Shown here: positions 36,851-45,730 of the stretch, in pieces
How positions within the stretch are numbered: the first letter of the stretch is position 1
Layout: every line of letters begins with the position of its first letter
Source of the DNA: Pontibacter qinzhouensis
GTDB taxonomy: Bacteria; Bacteroidota; Bacteroidia; Cytophagales; Hymenobacteraceae
Direction of reading: 5' to 3'
NCBI RefSeq assembly: GCF_008017455.1
Contig: NZ_VRTY01000020.1
Location: 1 to 64,000 of the forward strand
DNA length: 64,000 bases
Notes under the pieces: generated by a model
Told to the model about the DNA's origin: nothing
Databases searched by the model: none
Seen by the model: the letters and a program-made list of their open reading frames with translations, nothing else
Position numbers and translations under genes: made by a program

Positions 36851-38350
36851 ATGAAACTAAAGATCATAACAATAGGGTTGCTGCTCTCCCTGGGGGCTTG
36901 TAAAGAAGACTTCCTGGAAGTATCGCCCGAAAATTTTATTAGCTCCAACAATTATTTCCAGACAGAGGCAGACTTTACGCAGGCGGTAAATGCTACCTAT
37001 GCACCGCTCCGTATTGTGTATGGCGGTGCCTACATTATGGGCGAAATGCGATCTGATAACACGCATTATATTTTTAACAACTCAAACCGCGGGAACCTGG
37101 TGCGCGAAGAAATAGCCGATTTTATGGATAACCCGACGGCGGCACCGGTGCAGGAAAAATGGATGGGCAACTACCGCATTATCTCATATGCTAACCAGGT
37201 GCTTTCGCGCATAGATGCTGCCACATTTGCCGATAACGTAAAGGGAAACCTGAAAGGGCAGGTGCTGTTTCTAAGAGCCTTAGCCTATTTCGACCTGGTG
37301 CAGTATTTTGGAGATGTGCCGCTGCTGCTGGAGCCTACTTTCGGAGCCGCCGACGAGATACTGAACGTGCACTCCACCCGCACCCGCACCCCTAAGGCAG
37401 AAGTATATGCCCAGATTATAAAAGATGCCACTGATGCAGCTGCCCTGTTACCGGCAAAAGATCAACAGGAAAGAGGACGTGCCACTTCAGGCGCAGCCAA
37501 AACCCTGTTAGGCAATGTGTATGTGGTGCAGAAGCAATGGGCCCAGGCCGAAACAGTCCTGAAAGAAGTGGTGACCTCAGGCAAATACTCTTTACTCACC
37601 GACTATGCCGCTTTTTTCGATCCTGCCAATAAAAATAATGTGGAGTCGGTGTTTGAGGTGCAGTACCTGCAAGGCAACTTAGGCTTGCAAAGCAACTTTG
37701 CCTATGTGTTTATGCCAAACCTTGCGAACTTAACGCCTATCGTTGGCTTCGTGTTTAACAACCAAAACACGGGTGGCTGGAACATCCCGACCGATAACCT
37801 GATAGCCGCTTACGAACCAGGGGATACCCGAAAGGCCGCCTCTATTGCCGAAGGCTATATTGCAGCCGACGGAAACTTTGTAGCACAGCCTTATGTGAAG
37901 AAGTACCTGCATTTGCCACTCCCGCAGCCAAATGGCTCCAACCCGAACACCAACGAAAACTGGCCTGTTTATCGCTATTCGGAGGTGTTGTTGCTGCTGG
38001 CGGAGGCACTGAACGAACAAGGCAAAGGAGTAGAAGCGCTCCCATACCTGAACCAGGTCCGCGATCGGGCATTTGGGGCAGGCGTGTCGCCGGTAACCGT
38101 TACAGGGCAGGAGGCGCTGCGGACAGCCATTATGCAGGAGAGAAGGGTAGAGCTGGCATTCGAGAATAAACGCTGGCTCGACCTGGTACGCACCGACAAA
38201 GCTCTGGAGGTAATGACAGCCTATGGAGCCGCTTTAAAAGCAAGTGGAAAATATCCGAACCTGCTGCCTGGCTCCTATAACGTTACTGCCAATAAACTAC
38301 TGTTCCCGGTGCCATTTACAGAGGTGCTGGTAAATCCGAACCTGCAGTAA
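36851..38350 (+). CDS. SusD/RagB-type surface glycan-binding lipoprotein 2
   Basis: This is the partner lipoprotein for SusC 2. The signal peptide ends in lipobox LGAC with Cys at about residue 17. FLRALAYFDLVQYFGDVPLL near residue 140 and the C-terminal ERRVELAFENKRWLDLVRT are hallmark SusD segments. At 499 residues the length is normal. It is the second gene of the pair and converges with the GH106 gene; no classical terminator was found directly after it, but a long inverted repeat begins 21 bp later. Confidence 0.95.
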   Translation: MKLKIITIGLLLSLGACKEDFLEVSPENFISSNNYFQTEADFTQAVNATYAPLRIVYGGAYIMGEMRSDNTHYIFNNSNRGNLVREEIADFMDNPTAAPVQEKWMGNYRIISYANQVLSRIDAATFADNVKGNLKGQVLFLRALAYFDLVQYFGDVPLLLEPTFGAADEILNVHSTRTRTPKAEVYAQIIKDATDAAALLPAKDQQERGRATSGAAKTLLGNVYVVQKQWAQAETVLKEVVTSGKYSLLTDYAAFFDPANKNNVESVFEVQYLQGNLGLQSNFAYVFMPNLANLTPIVGFVFNNQNTGGWNIPTDNLIAAYEPGDTRKAASIAEGYIAADGNFVAQPYVKKYLHLPLPQPNGSNPNTNENWPVYRYSEVLLLLAEALNEQGKGVEALPYLNQVRDRAFGAGVSPVTVTGQEALRTAIMQERRVELAFENKRWLDLVRTDKALEVMTAYGAALKASGKYPNLLPGSYNVTANKLLFPVPFTEVLVNPNLQ

Positions 38351-38371
38351 GTTTTACAGTCTCACTCCAAG

Positions 38372-38477
38372 ACCTCACAGCGTCCTCCAGACCTGTGAGT
38401 GTCTAAGGTGAAGCAGACAAGCTTATAAAAAACTTTTCCCAAACAAAACACTCTCAGGTCTGAAGGCGCTGCGAGGT
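38372..38477. repeat. Long inverted repeat, ACCTCAYAG family, copy 2
   Basis: Arms 38372-38402 and 38448-38477 are imperfectly complementary, and the left arm closely matches that of the element at 20603. The spacers differ in sequence, as expected if only the arms are conserved. Confidence 0.75.
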
Positions 38478-38494
38478 TTACAGCTATCAAAATC

Positions 38495-38535
38495 AATTTA
38501 TTCTAATGAAAAAGGCCTTCCGTAGGCATTTTTAG
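38495..38535 (+). repeat. Partial 57-bp repeat (copy 11a)
   Basis: AATTTATTCTAATG then GGCCTTCCGTAGGC matches the conserved first half; the AAGGGT end is missing and TTAGATG low-complexity sequence takes over. Confidence 0.6.
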
Positions 38536-38621
38536 ATGTTAGATACTGGATTATAGATGTTAGATTTTTGTCTGAATCAGGATTTACAGGATAATCTCAG
38601 CTTTTTATATATGTGCTTCTT

Positions 38622-38648
38622 GCCCACAAGATCCTGTGAGGATGACAG
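38622..38648 (+). repeat. GCCCACAAGATC...GGATGACA repeat, copy 2
   Basis: Pairs with 21785-21810; both have GCCCACAAGATC followed a few bases later by AGGATGACA. Confidence 0.55.
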
Positions 38649-38691
38649 AAAAAATAATATCAAATTAACAATTCAGCAACCAACAACCAGC

Positions 38692-38748
38692 AATTATTCT
38701 AATGAAAATGCCCTTCCGAAGGCTTTTGCAGAGAAAAGTGCCAAGGGT
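38692..38748 (+). repeat. 57-bp intergenic repeat, copy 11
   Basis: 57 bp, AATTATTCTAATG to AAGGGT, preceded by a CAACAACCAG tract. GGC-TTTT and AAAA-G-TGCC in the variable half can pair with a small bulge. It faces the 3' end of the GH106 gene. Confidence 0.85.
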
Positions 38749-38770
38749 AGGGTATAGACCAAAATAGCAA

Positions 38771-38814
38771 AAAGGCTCCTGTTTAGCTGCGTATGCAACT
38801 GAACGGGAGCCTTT
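38771..38814. terminator. Intrinsic terminator after GH106 gene
   Basis: A stem of about 13 bp starting AAAGGCTCC (38771) and closing GGAGCCTTT (38814), with A-run and T-rich flanks, 20 bp beyond the GH106 stop. Confidence 0.8.
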
Positions 38815-38834
38815 ACTTTCGTATCGAAAATGAT

Positions 38835-41800
38835 TTACAGAGCCTTTGCGGTTTGGAGGGTAACCGGGCCAAGCAATCCTGCTTCGAGCAGTGGTTTACC
38901 TTCCAGGCGGTAAGGAGCAAGGGTCCAGGTGAGGCGTTCGTTCTCGGGCAAACCATGGTCGCCAATCAGGCGGTTTGCCCAGGTGTTTGTAACTTCTATC
39001 TCCAATTCGTTCTTACCTGCTTTTATGGCTTCTGTTATCTCTACCCGGTATGGAGCGGTCCAGGCGATGCCGCAGGGAGTGCCGTTTACTTTTACCTCGG
39101 CTATATTAGCCACGTTGCCCAGGTCCAGCCACACGCGTGTGGTTTTGTCGGCGGGTGCCTTGCTCTCGAAGGTTTTGGAGTAAATGGCAGTACCAGAGTA
39201 ATGCTTTACACCGAAGCTGGATTGTTTGCTCCAGTCAGCTAACTGGCTCATGGCTACTGGTTCTTTCGGACCGCCAAAAGCAGGATCGAATTGTACCTGC
39301 CAGCTACCTTCCAGCGTCTGCAAAGGCTGCGGAGCTATCCAATTGTTGCCTTCTTCCGATTTTTTATCCGATACCTTATGTTGCAGCACCACAAATATTG
39401 ACCCGTTGGCCTCCAGTTGCAGCGGCAGCACCGTGCGGTTGTTTTCGATGCGCCAGTTGGCAGCTCTGCGTACTTCGCCTGTTACGGCATCGTACAGCTC
39501 CGGCTCCCGGCCCGCCACCCGCAACGATAGTTCCAGGGTACGCTGCTTTTCCTGCTGGTTCGAGATAAAATAAAGATCGAAGTCAGGGGAGGAGCGGTGG
39601 GTCCAGGCAATGTCGAGGGCTCGTTGGTTGCTACCTGTTTCAGTTGCGACAACATCACGTTCCAGGCCCAGTGCATCAAATGAGGCACCTTGGTAAGGAC
39701 CTTTCAGCAGCTTGCCTTTTCCTAGGCTCTGAATGGATGCGCTGGCGCCGGCAGCAGTGCTGGCTTCGGCTGGACCTGAGCCCCAAAGTTCTGAAACTAG
39801 TTTTTGCAATTTTGCATCGTTTGTCTGCGCATTGTGAAGACTGGGGGAGCGGTCGGGGCGGTCGGTTAGCAGTACGGTTGCGCCTGCTTTTACAAACTCC
39901 AGCAGCTTTTCTGCTACCTCCGGCGACATGGTATCGCTGTTCGGAGCCATAGGCCGCGCTCCCGGAATAACCAAAAGTGCATAGCTGGCACCACCTGGCA
40001 ATACGATGCGGCCATTCTCCACTTTTGCGAGGCGCAGCAATGCGTCGCGGTTAATAGAGTCGTAGGCATAGCCGCGAAGTGGGTCTACCCAATTCTCCGG
40101 ATCGGCCATGTTGGCGGTGTGGGTAACACCATCGGGCATCTGGCGCAAAGGTATTTCGGTGCTGGCCAGGCGTTCTTTCTCTTGCTGCACCAATTCTTTC
40201 CCAAATATTCCGGGTAGGGTAGATACTAACCTGTCTGGCAACACAGCCCTTCTGGGAATATCTTCGCCGGTAAACACTGCAATATCAGCCACAAAATTTC
40301 CTTGTTGCAACAGGGCCTGGCAACGTTGTGCATAAGTTACCCAGGCGCGGCCCGGTTTCCACCAGGTTTGGTCACGCTGGAAGTGAATGCCCACACCGTC
40401 CAGGGTCATACCGGGTTTGCGGTCGAGCCAGGGGTTGTGTGTGAAAACGTGGTACACATAGCGGTTAAATCCGAGAGCATAGTTGCGGTCGCCTAATGTT
40501 TTAAATAAAGCCGGGTGCTCGTCCCAGGCCATACGGAGCTGCGTGAAACACTCGGCCTGTACAATTGGCTTACCATACACGTGTGCGCCTGAGATGGCAT
40601 CGAGCACATCGTTTGGTTTGTCGTGTGTGGGGCTGCGGAACCAGAATTCGCCCATCGGTATATCTACCGTGCTGTAATGCAGCATGCCGTCGCTGGTCAT
40701 GGTCGGAGACACGCACTCGGCAGTAAACTTCAGGCCATGTTCGCGCACTCTGGTCATGAGGGTGCCATAAAACATATCGTTTACCAGCTCAGCAATCGTC
40801 TGGCGAACATCATGCAGAAAACGCTCCGACACATCGGCGCTCTGTACCGGAATACCGGCGTATAGCGGCAGGTAAGGCATCAGGTCGTAGCCCCGGCGCT
40901 TGCGGAACTCTTCCCTGAAAACCGGCGACCAGTTCTGGCTGCCGCACTCCCAGCTGTCTATGTAGAAAAGCTTCAGTACTTTGGCTGTCAGTTCCGGACC
41001 GGCCTGCTTTATCGCTTCGCCAAACCAGCCATCGAACTGCAGGTTTATGGCTTCGGGGTTAAACTTGTCGCACTCCAGGCCTGTGCCTGCGCCACCTGTG
41101 GCGTTGGTGTGGCCGGTGGAGGTGAGGCCCATCCGCAGAATGGTCCACTTGCCTTTCGGGGCATTCCAGTTCAGGTTGCCGTTGGCATCCAGGTGTTTCG
41201 TAATGTTTATTATCTTATCAGCTGGCACGCAAAGTTCATCTGGCACCTGTGCGGCAGTGGTGCGGGGGCTGATCCGCCATACTTCGCCTGTTTTGCCTTC
41301 GTACTGATGAATGCGTGGGGTGCCGGAAAGCTCAATACCGGCAACTTTCAGGTTCGGGCTCCATTTGGCTGAGTCCACATCTTCTGCTCCGGGTTCAGAA
41401 CCAGCTTTGTCGTATACAAACCGGAAGTAGCGGGCAGTGGTAGGCTCGATCACGTGCGTGTTGTTGGCATCGGTATCCTGCCAGCCGTGGCGTGGTGGCT
41501 TCAGTCTCCCAATCGAGCGGAAAGTCTTGCCATCGTCGCTAACCTCTAGCAGCAGTCGCTGCGCCTGAAAATTATTGCCATTGGTGCGGATAACGATAGA
41601 GCGGCAGGTAAAGGGGGTATCGAACGCGTACTGAATCCAGCAGGACTCCTTGCTCGAAAAGTTCTCTTTGTTGCCCTCTCTTACCAAAAACTGAGGAGCA
41701 GGTGCATCTGGTTTGTTAGAAGTAACTTTAGGTGCTACTGTTCGTGTAGATATATCCGCTTGGTCCGGAGTAGGATAGGCCAGCACAGCTATATCGCGGT

Positions 41801-42371
41801 AGTAGTTTTCTTTGGTGGGCGGCTGTGGTAGTTTGCCTGTAAAACGGCGGCCACCTTGGGTATGGGTTTCGGACCATACTACTTTTTGCATCGACAGGGC
41901 CGGTGTAATCCAGGGGCCGCCTGCCAGCGCAAAGCCATCGCTGGCGTGAATGGCCATCTCCAGGTCCAGTCGGCCTGCTTCGCTCAGGGCGTGGTTTACC
42001 ATTTGCCACCATTCCGGCGACAGCTGTTCTACCGGATTTGGCGTAAGGGGCGGATCTGTTTTGCCTTTGATCGCCACTATGTAGGCACCGCCTATGCCAG
42101 CTTCTTTCATGGCTTCCAGGTCGGCAGTTATGCCTTCTTTTGAGGAGCTGGCATGCATCCAGTACCAGAGTACCCGGGGTTTAGCCGCAGCCGGTGGCGA
42201 CTGAAAGGCGGCACTCAGGGCACTTGCCGGAACCATGCTCGACCAGCCGGACGCCTGCCTGCTGCACGATGACAGCAGACCAGACAATGGTATGCCCGTA
42301 GCAGAAAGCGCTAAACCAGCTGCGCCTGTTTTCTTTAAAAATTCTCTTCTATTCCACTTCGGATTCATCAT
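38835..42371 (-). CDS. GH106 alpha-L-rhamnosidase-type hydrolase, Tat-exported lipoprotein
   Basis: This large (1178-residue) enzyme matches family GH106, whose members remove alpha-L-rhamnose from rhamnogalacturonans and RG-II. The N-terminus has a twin-arginine signal (NRREFLKKTG) running into a lipobox-like LLSSC, implying folded export and lipid anchoring. The catalytic region opens with RVLWYWMHASSSKEGITADLE, typical of the family; a C-terminal jelly-roll region (residues about 1040-1170, with YSKTFESKAPADKTTRVWLD and EIEVTNTWANRLIGD) looks like a carbohydrate-binding fold. It converges with susC/D 2 and lies beside a symporter, which suggests one pectic system. Confidence 0.88.
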   Translation of the reverse strand: MMNPKWNRREFLKKTGAAGLALSATGIPLSGLLSSCSRQASGWSSMVPASALSAAFQSPPAAAKPRVLWYWMHASSSKEGITADLEAMKEAGIGGAYIVAIKGKTDPPLTPNPVEQLSPEWWQMVNHALSEAGRLDLEMAIHASDGFALAGGPWITPALSMQKVVWSETHTQGGRRFTGKLPQPPTKENYYRDIAVLAYPTPDQADISTRTVAPKVTSNKPDAPAPQFLVREGNKENFSSKESCWIQYAFDTPFTCRSIVIRTNGNNFQAQRLLLEVSDDGKTFRSIGRLKPPRHGWQDTDANNTHVIEPTTARYFRFVYDKAGSEPGAEDVDSAKWSPNLKVAGIELSGTPRIHQYEGKTGEVWRISPRTTAAQVPDELCVPADKIINITKHLDANGNLNWNAPKGKWTILRMGLTSTGHTNATGGAGTGLECDKFNPEAINLQFDGWFGEAIKQAGPELTAKVLKLFYIDSWECGSQNWSPVFREEFRKRRGYDLMPYLPLYAGIPVQSADVSERFLHDVRQTIAELVNDMFYGTLMTRVREHGLKFTAECVSPTMTSDGMLHYSTVDIPMGEFWFRSPTHDKPNDVLDAISGAHVYGKPIVQAECFTQLRMAWDEHPALFKTLGDRNYALGFNRYVYHVFTHNPWLDRKPGMTLDGVGIHFQRDQTWWKPGRAWVTYAQRCQALLQQGNFVADIAVFTGEDIPRRAVLPDRLVSTLPGIFGKELVQQEKERLASTEIPLRQMPDGVTHTANMADPENWVDPLRGYAYDSINRDALLRLAKVENGRIVLPGGASYALLVIPGARPMAPNSDTMSPEVAEKLLEFVKAGATVLLTDRPDRSPSLHNAQTNDAKLQKLVSELWGSGPAEASTAAGASASIQSLGKGKLLKGPYQGASFDALGLERDVVATETGSNQRALDIAWTHRSSPDFDLYFISNQQEKQRTLELSLRVAGREPELYDAVTGEVRRAANWRIENNRTVLPLQLEANGSIFVVLQHKVSDKKSEEGNNWIAPQPLQTLEGSWQVQFDPAFGGPKEPVAMSQLADWSKQSSFGVKHYSGTAIYSKTFESKAPADKTTRVWLDLGNVANIAEVKVNGTPCGIAWTAPYRVEITEAIKAGKNELEIEVTNTWANRLIGDHGLPENERLTWTLAPYRLEGKPLLEAGLLGPVTLQTAKAL

Positions 42372-42961
42372 CAGGATGGATGAGATTTAATTAGTTAATG
42401 TAAACTGATTTTGAAATTCAAACCAAAATATGCTCTGGTGCATGAAATTAAAGGATAATGAGCGGACCCTTGGCAATATTTTAACAAAAACCTTTTCGAA
42501 GGGTATTTTCATTAGAATAATTTGAGTGTATAACCTTTAATAAGGCTCCTTGAAACAGGTTTCCAAATTCTTAGCGGCGGTTTTATCCAATGCCTTTGGG
42601 TTTTCATGTTTCATTGCTAGGGCTCCGAGCGCTCAAGGCCGCGGGGCCTCTTTCTTGGGCATCACGCTGCTGCATCTTTACTGCCCGCAAGCGGGCTGCC
42701 GCTCCCGCGACACCGGAAACCTGCAAAGGCGCTCAACCCAAGAACTGGGTTAGAATCGGTAGCCATGCTTATTGTTGTGCTTTGCCTTTAGCAAACCAGG
42801 AATATGTCATATACTACAATACTTCTGCCTCAAATAGCCATTCTCTGCCTGGAATTAGGCAGTGCACTGAATTGATTTTTAGAGCAGGCTTTAAATTTTT
42901 AAGAGCATCCTTCTGCTATCATTTCTAATTTTGAATTTCTAATTTTTAATTTTGCTCAGCA
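42372..42961. other. Intergenic region with 57-bp repeat and a GC-rich island
   Basis: No gene is seen. It holds repeat copy 12 and, from about 42600 to 42760, a GC-rich stretch unlike its surroundings (GCTCCGAGCGCTCAAGGCC; CCCGCAAGCGGGC palindrome). Short frames over the island look repeat-derived. The end is low-complexity TTTCTAATTTT. Confidence 0.55.
42466..42522 (-). repeat. 57-bp intergenic repeat, copy 12
   Basis: 57 bp on the minus strand, AATTATTCTAATG to AAGGGT. It lies 95 bp upstream of the GH106 start, AAGGGT end toward the gene; with copy 11 it flanks GH106 in inverted orientation. Confidence 0.85.
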
Positions 42962-44548
42962 CTAATGCGTATACATTTCTTCGGCTGTCTTGCGGGCTTT
43001 CTTTTCTTTGCGGTGTGTTTCGAGCCAGCCACTGTATAGCAGGTTTTTATCGAGCACCGGTTTCGGGAAAAACAAGCTGGCCACATAACCTACAATTATA
43101 ACGATCAGGTGACTGTACACGCCCAGCATGTATTTGTGCTGCGTAAAGTTAAAGTCTCCAAGGTCGAGCAGCAACTTTTTGCCACTTCCAAAGTCGAAAG
43201 CAGTAGACGACAGAAAGGCATAGGTCGTAAACACGATGCAGGAGATGATGCCAATGTTAAGACCTTGCTTATTTGCACGGGCACTAAACAGCCCCAGCAG
43301 GAAGATACCGGCTATACCGCCTGAAAAAATCGAGTAAAGCGTAAACACAATGCCCAGCACACCTTCTTCACCAGCCGAAAGGTAAAGGCTGGCAATTAGT
43401 ATAGCACCTAAACCTGATCCTACTACAATCCATTTGCCTACTTTCAGGTATTCGGCATCGGGGCGGTTAGGTTTAAAGCGTTTGTAATAGTCGGCCACTC
43501 CCACCGCTGCCAGGCAGTTCAGGTCGGAGTCGAGGCTGGAGATAGCGGCTGCAATGAGGGCAGAAAGTATAAGCCCTGTTACACCAATAGGGAGCTGGGT
43601 GTTAATAAAGTACGGGAAAACCGCATCGGGGCGCATATCATCTGGCAAGGGGTTCTGCAGGTAAAACACGTATAGAGCAGTGCCAATAAACATAAACAGC
43701 GCCCACAGCGGAACTGTTAGCAACACACCCATCAACGAGGCCCGCACGGCCGCTTTGTCGGTTCGGGCGGTGAGGTAGCGCTGCACAATAGTCTGGTCGG
43801 TGCCGTATTTCTGGATGGCGTAAAACACCCCGTTCAGGGCCATAACTACGAAGGTAAGCTTCGTGAAATTCCACTCGTAAGGGCCAAAGCCGGTTTTACC
43901 ATTCTCTTCGGCAATTTGCCATACGGCAGCAGGGCCACCCTCCACAGAATACATAATAATAAAAAAGCACACGATGCCACCCGCAATCAGCATAAAACCT
44001 TGTATAACATCGAGCCAGATAACAGCTTCAATGCCACCTATCAAGGTAATGGCAATAATCAGCAGGCCGATAACCCAGATGGTGGCAAAGGTGTTAGCTC
44101 CCGTCATGTTGGCCAGCGCCAGGGCCAGCAGAAAGAAAACGGTGCCCATTTTAGAGAAGTGTGTCAGGATAAAGGCCAGCGAGCTGTAGAAACGGGCAAA
44201 AGCCCCAAAGCGCTTTTCAAAGTACTCGTAGGTGCTCAAGCCGATAACTTTGCGGTAGAGCGGCACTATAAACCAGACCATGCCCACCAGCACCAGCGGC
44301 ACCATAATGCCCTGCACCAGCAAAATCCAGTTCGATGAAAAGCCCTCGCCAGGGTAAGCCAGAAACGTAACGCTACTCACCAGCGTAGCCAGCATCGACA
44401 TGCCAATGGCCCAGGCAGGAATAGTGCCTCCGGCTGCAAAGTAACTATCGGTGGAATTCTGTTTATTTGCGAACCGCAAACCCATATAAAGCGATACCGC
44501 CAGCGAAATAAAAATGATGATGTAGTCTACAAGGTGCAATGTTTCCAT
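42962..44548 (-). CDS. Sodium:solute symporter (SSS family) 2
   Basis: An inner-membrane secondary transporter of 528 residues with about 13-14 helices. Motifs include STDSYFAAGGTIPAWAIGMS near residue 33, GGIEAVIWLDVIQG near 167 and YGTDQTIVQRYLTART near 245, much as in the symporter at 13586. It belongs to the sugar or sugar-acid branch of SSS. It lies downstream of GH106 on the same strand but is separated by 590 bp. A dyad at 44816 lies 268 bp before its start. Rhamnose, or a disaccharide from GH106 action, is a plausible cargo. Confidence 0.9.
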   Translation of the reverse strand: METLHLVDYIIIFISLAVSLYMGLRFANKQNSTDSYFAAGGTIPAWAIGMSMLATLVSSVTFLAYPGEGFSSNWILLVQGIMVPLVLVGMVWFIVPLYRKVIGLSTYEYFEKRFGAFARFYSSLAFILTHFSKMGTVFFLLALALANMTGANTFATIWVIGLLIIAITLIGGIEAVIWLDVIQGFMLIAGGIVCFFIIMYSVEGGPAAVWQIAEENGKTGFGPYEWNFTKLTFVVMALNGVFYAIQKYGTDQTIVQRYLTARTDKAAVRASLMGVLLTVPLWALFMFIGTALYVFYLQNPLPDDMRPDAVFPYFINTQLPIGVTGLILSALIAAAISSLDSDLNCLAAVGVADYYKRFKPNRPDAEYLKVGKWIVVGSGLGAILIASLYLSAGEEGVLGIVFTLYSIFSGGIAGIFLLGLFSARANKQGLNIGIISCIVFTTYAFLSSTAFDFGSGKKLLLDLGDFNFTQHKYMLGVYSHLIVIIVGYVASLFFPKPVLDKNLLYSGWLETHRKEKKARKTAEEMYTH

Positions 44549-44815
44549 ACCAATGGGAGTGTGCTTTATTTTAAAAATGAAGTGCTGTTTGCTCTTTTAT
44601 GCTGCTGTTCCATTTCGCCTCCTGTTGCTGCTGTTTATAGAGCAGGTACTTCCGGATCAACTTATTTCACTTTTCAACTGCCAAAGCTGCCGCTGTACTA
44701 AAAAGTGCCCTGCAAGGTTAATTCCGGGGTTTAGGAGGTGTTTTGTAGTTCAGGTTTGTCTTGTTATTATATGAATGGGTGATTTATATATAAATGTAAT
44801 AAAAGTTTAATTTAT

Positions 44816-44829
44816 AACTAACAATAGTT
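44816..44829. promoter_or_regulatory. Candidate operator dyad, site C (AACTAACAATAGTT)
   Basis: One base off the perfect AACTAACATTAGTT palindrome; upstream of the second symporter. Confidence 0.45.
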
Positions 44830-44939
44830 TTCTTTTTTTGATGATTAAATGTTGGTGCAGGGAAAGAGGCAAGGGAGGTGGTGGCAAGGAAGTGGCCATG
44901 GCCGGAGGTATCAGCAGGTGTGGTAAAGATCTGATTTGC

Positions 44940-45013
44940 CAGCTCCTTTCAGCAAGAATCCCCTGATCAAAAGATATACCTTTGGATCAGGGGATTCTTG
45001 CTGAAAGGAGCTG
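44940..45013. repeat. Perfect 29-bp palindrome with 16-nt loop
   Basis: Arms 44940-44968 and 44985-45013 are exactly complementary, with the loop 44969-44984. There is no proper T-run on either side, so a simple terminator is unlikely; a repeat unit or RNA-processing site is possible. Confidence 0.8.
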
Positions 45014-45026
45014 TAGTGTTATTTTA

Positions 45027-45084
45027 ACCCTTGAGGCTTCCAGAGCATAAAAACCTTCTGAAGGGCAAAATCATTAGAATAATT
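45027..45084 (-). repeat. 57-bp intergenic repeat, copy 13
   Basis: 58 bp on the minus strand, AATTATTCTAATG to AAGGGT, with CCTTCAGAAGG. It lies 33 bp beyond the redoxin stop, reading AATTATT first in that transcript. Confidence 0.85.
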
Positions 45085-45117
45085 CAGGTAAAAACATATA
45101 TAGCAGGCTTTTCGCTA

Positions 45118-45708
45118 TTAATACTTTTTAATCAAACAGCCGGTTGCGCGTCTTTCCAGCGAGGTAACAGTTTTGTTGCTCAATACTTCTTCAATTACGT
45201 TTTTCAGGAAAAAGTTTTTTACCTGGTCCGCTACCTGCGGGTTGTCATCTATGGCGCCTTTGTATTTGAGGGTAAACTGGCCATCGGTCTGGAGCAGCAC
45301 AAAGGCCTCCGGGGTTTTGGTGGCTCCGAACTTTCCACTCAGGCTTTGCTCCTGGTCGGCTAGGTACGGGAAACTGTAGTTTTTGGCAGCCAACTCTTGC
45401 AATGTTTCGCTAGCCTCGCCGGTACCCACACTCGGGTTCACAAACACGAACTGAATGCCTTTGCTGCCATACGTGCCGGCCAGGTTTACAAGTCGCTCTT
45501 CGTAGAGTTTTGAGTAAGGGCAATTATTGTTTGTAAACACCACCACCACTGCTCTTTTGCCAGCAAAGTCGGTTAACGACACCGTTTTGTTCTTGCCATC
45601 CTGCAGCGAAAAATTAGCCACCTTGTCGTTTAGTTTATAACTGCCTGACTGCGCAAAAACACTTCCGGCTAAAAGCAGGGCTACGGCAATAGAGGCTAAT
45701 TTTTTCAT
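45118..45708 (-). CDS. Secreted redoxin (AhpC/TSA thioredoxin-fold protein)
   Basis: A signal peptide (MKKLASIAV...FAQS) precedes a thioredoxin-fold domain with the redox motif NNNCPYSKLYEERL, in which one cysteine is followed by a serine rather than the usual second cysteine. A conserved late cysteine occurs in ATGCLIK at the end. This pattern is common in secreted Bacteroidota redoxins. I chose the ATG at 45708, directly before the signal. It lies 22 bp after the phosphopantetheinyl transferase gene. Redox partner and target are unknown. Confidence 0.85.
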   Translation of the reverse strand: MKKLASIAVALLLAGSVFAQSGSYKLNDKVANFSLQDGKNKTVSLTDFAGKRAVVVVFTNNNCPYSKLYEERLVNLAGTYGSKGIQFVFVNPSVGTGEASETLQELAAKNYSFPYLADQEQSLSGKFGATKTPEAFVLLQTDGQFTLKYKGAIDDNPQVADQVKNFFLKNVIEEVLSNKTVTSLERRATGCLIKKY

Positions 45709-45730
45709 GTGAAGTTTGTTTGGGTAGATT

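Larger units (their letters stand above)
38351..38834. other. Convergent, repeat-dense intergenic region
   Basis: No gene is seen. It holds five repeat types side by side: a long inverted repeat, a partial 57-bp repeat, TTAGAT low-complexity units, a GCCCACAAGATC repeat and full 57-bp copy 11, then a terminator. Confidence 0.7.
44549..45117. other. Intergenic region with dyad, large palindrome and 57-bp repeat
   Basis: No gene is seen. It contains an operator-like dyad at 44816, a 29-bp perfect palindrome at 44940-45013 and repeat copy 13. Confidence 0.65.

Noticed and set aside
42550-42753. 67-codon frame over the GC-rich island
   Set aside because: Its composition is Arg/Ala/Ser-rich as expected of GC-rich non-coding repeat DNA, and there is no ribosome-binding context.
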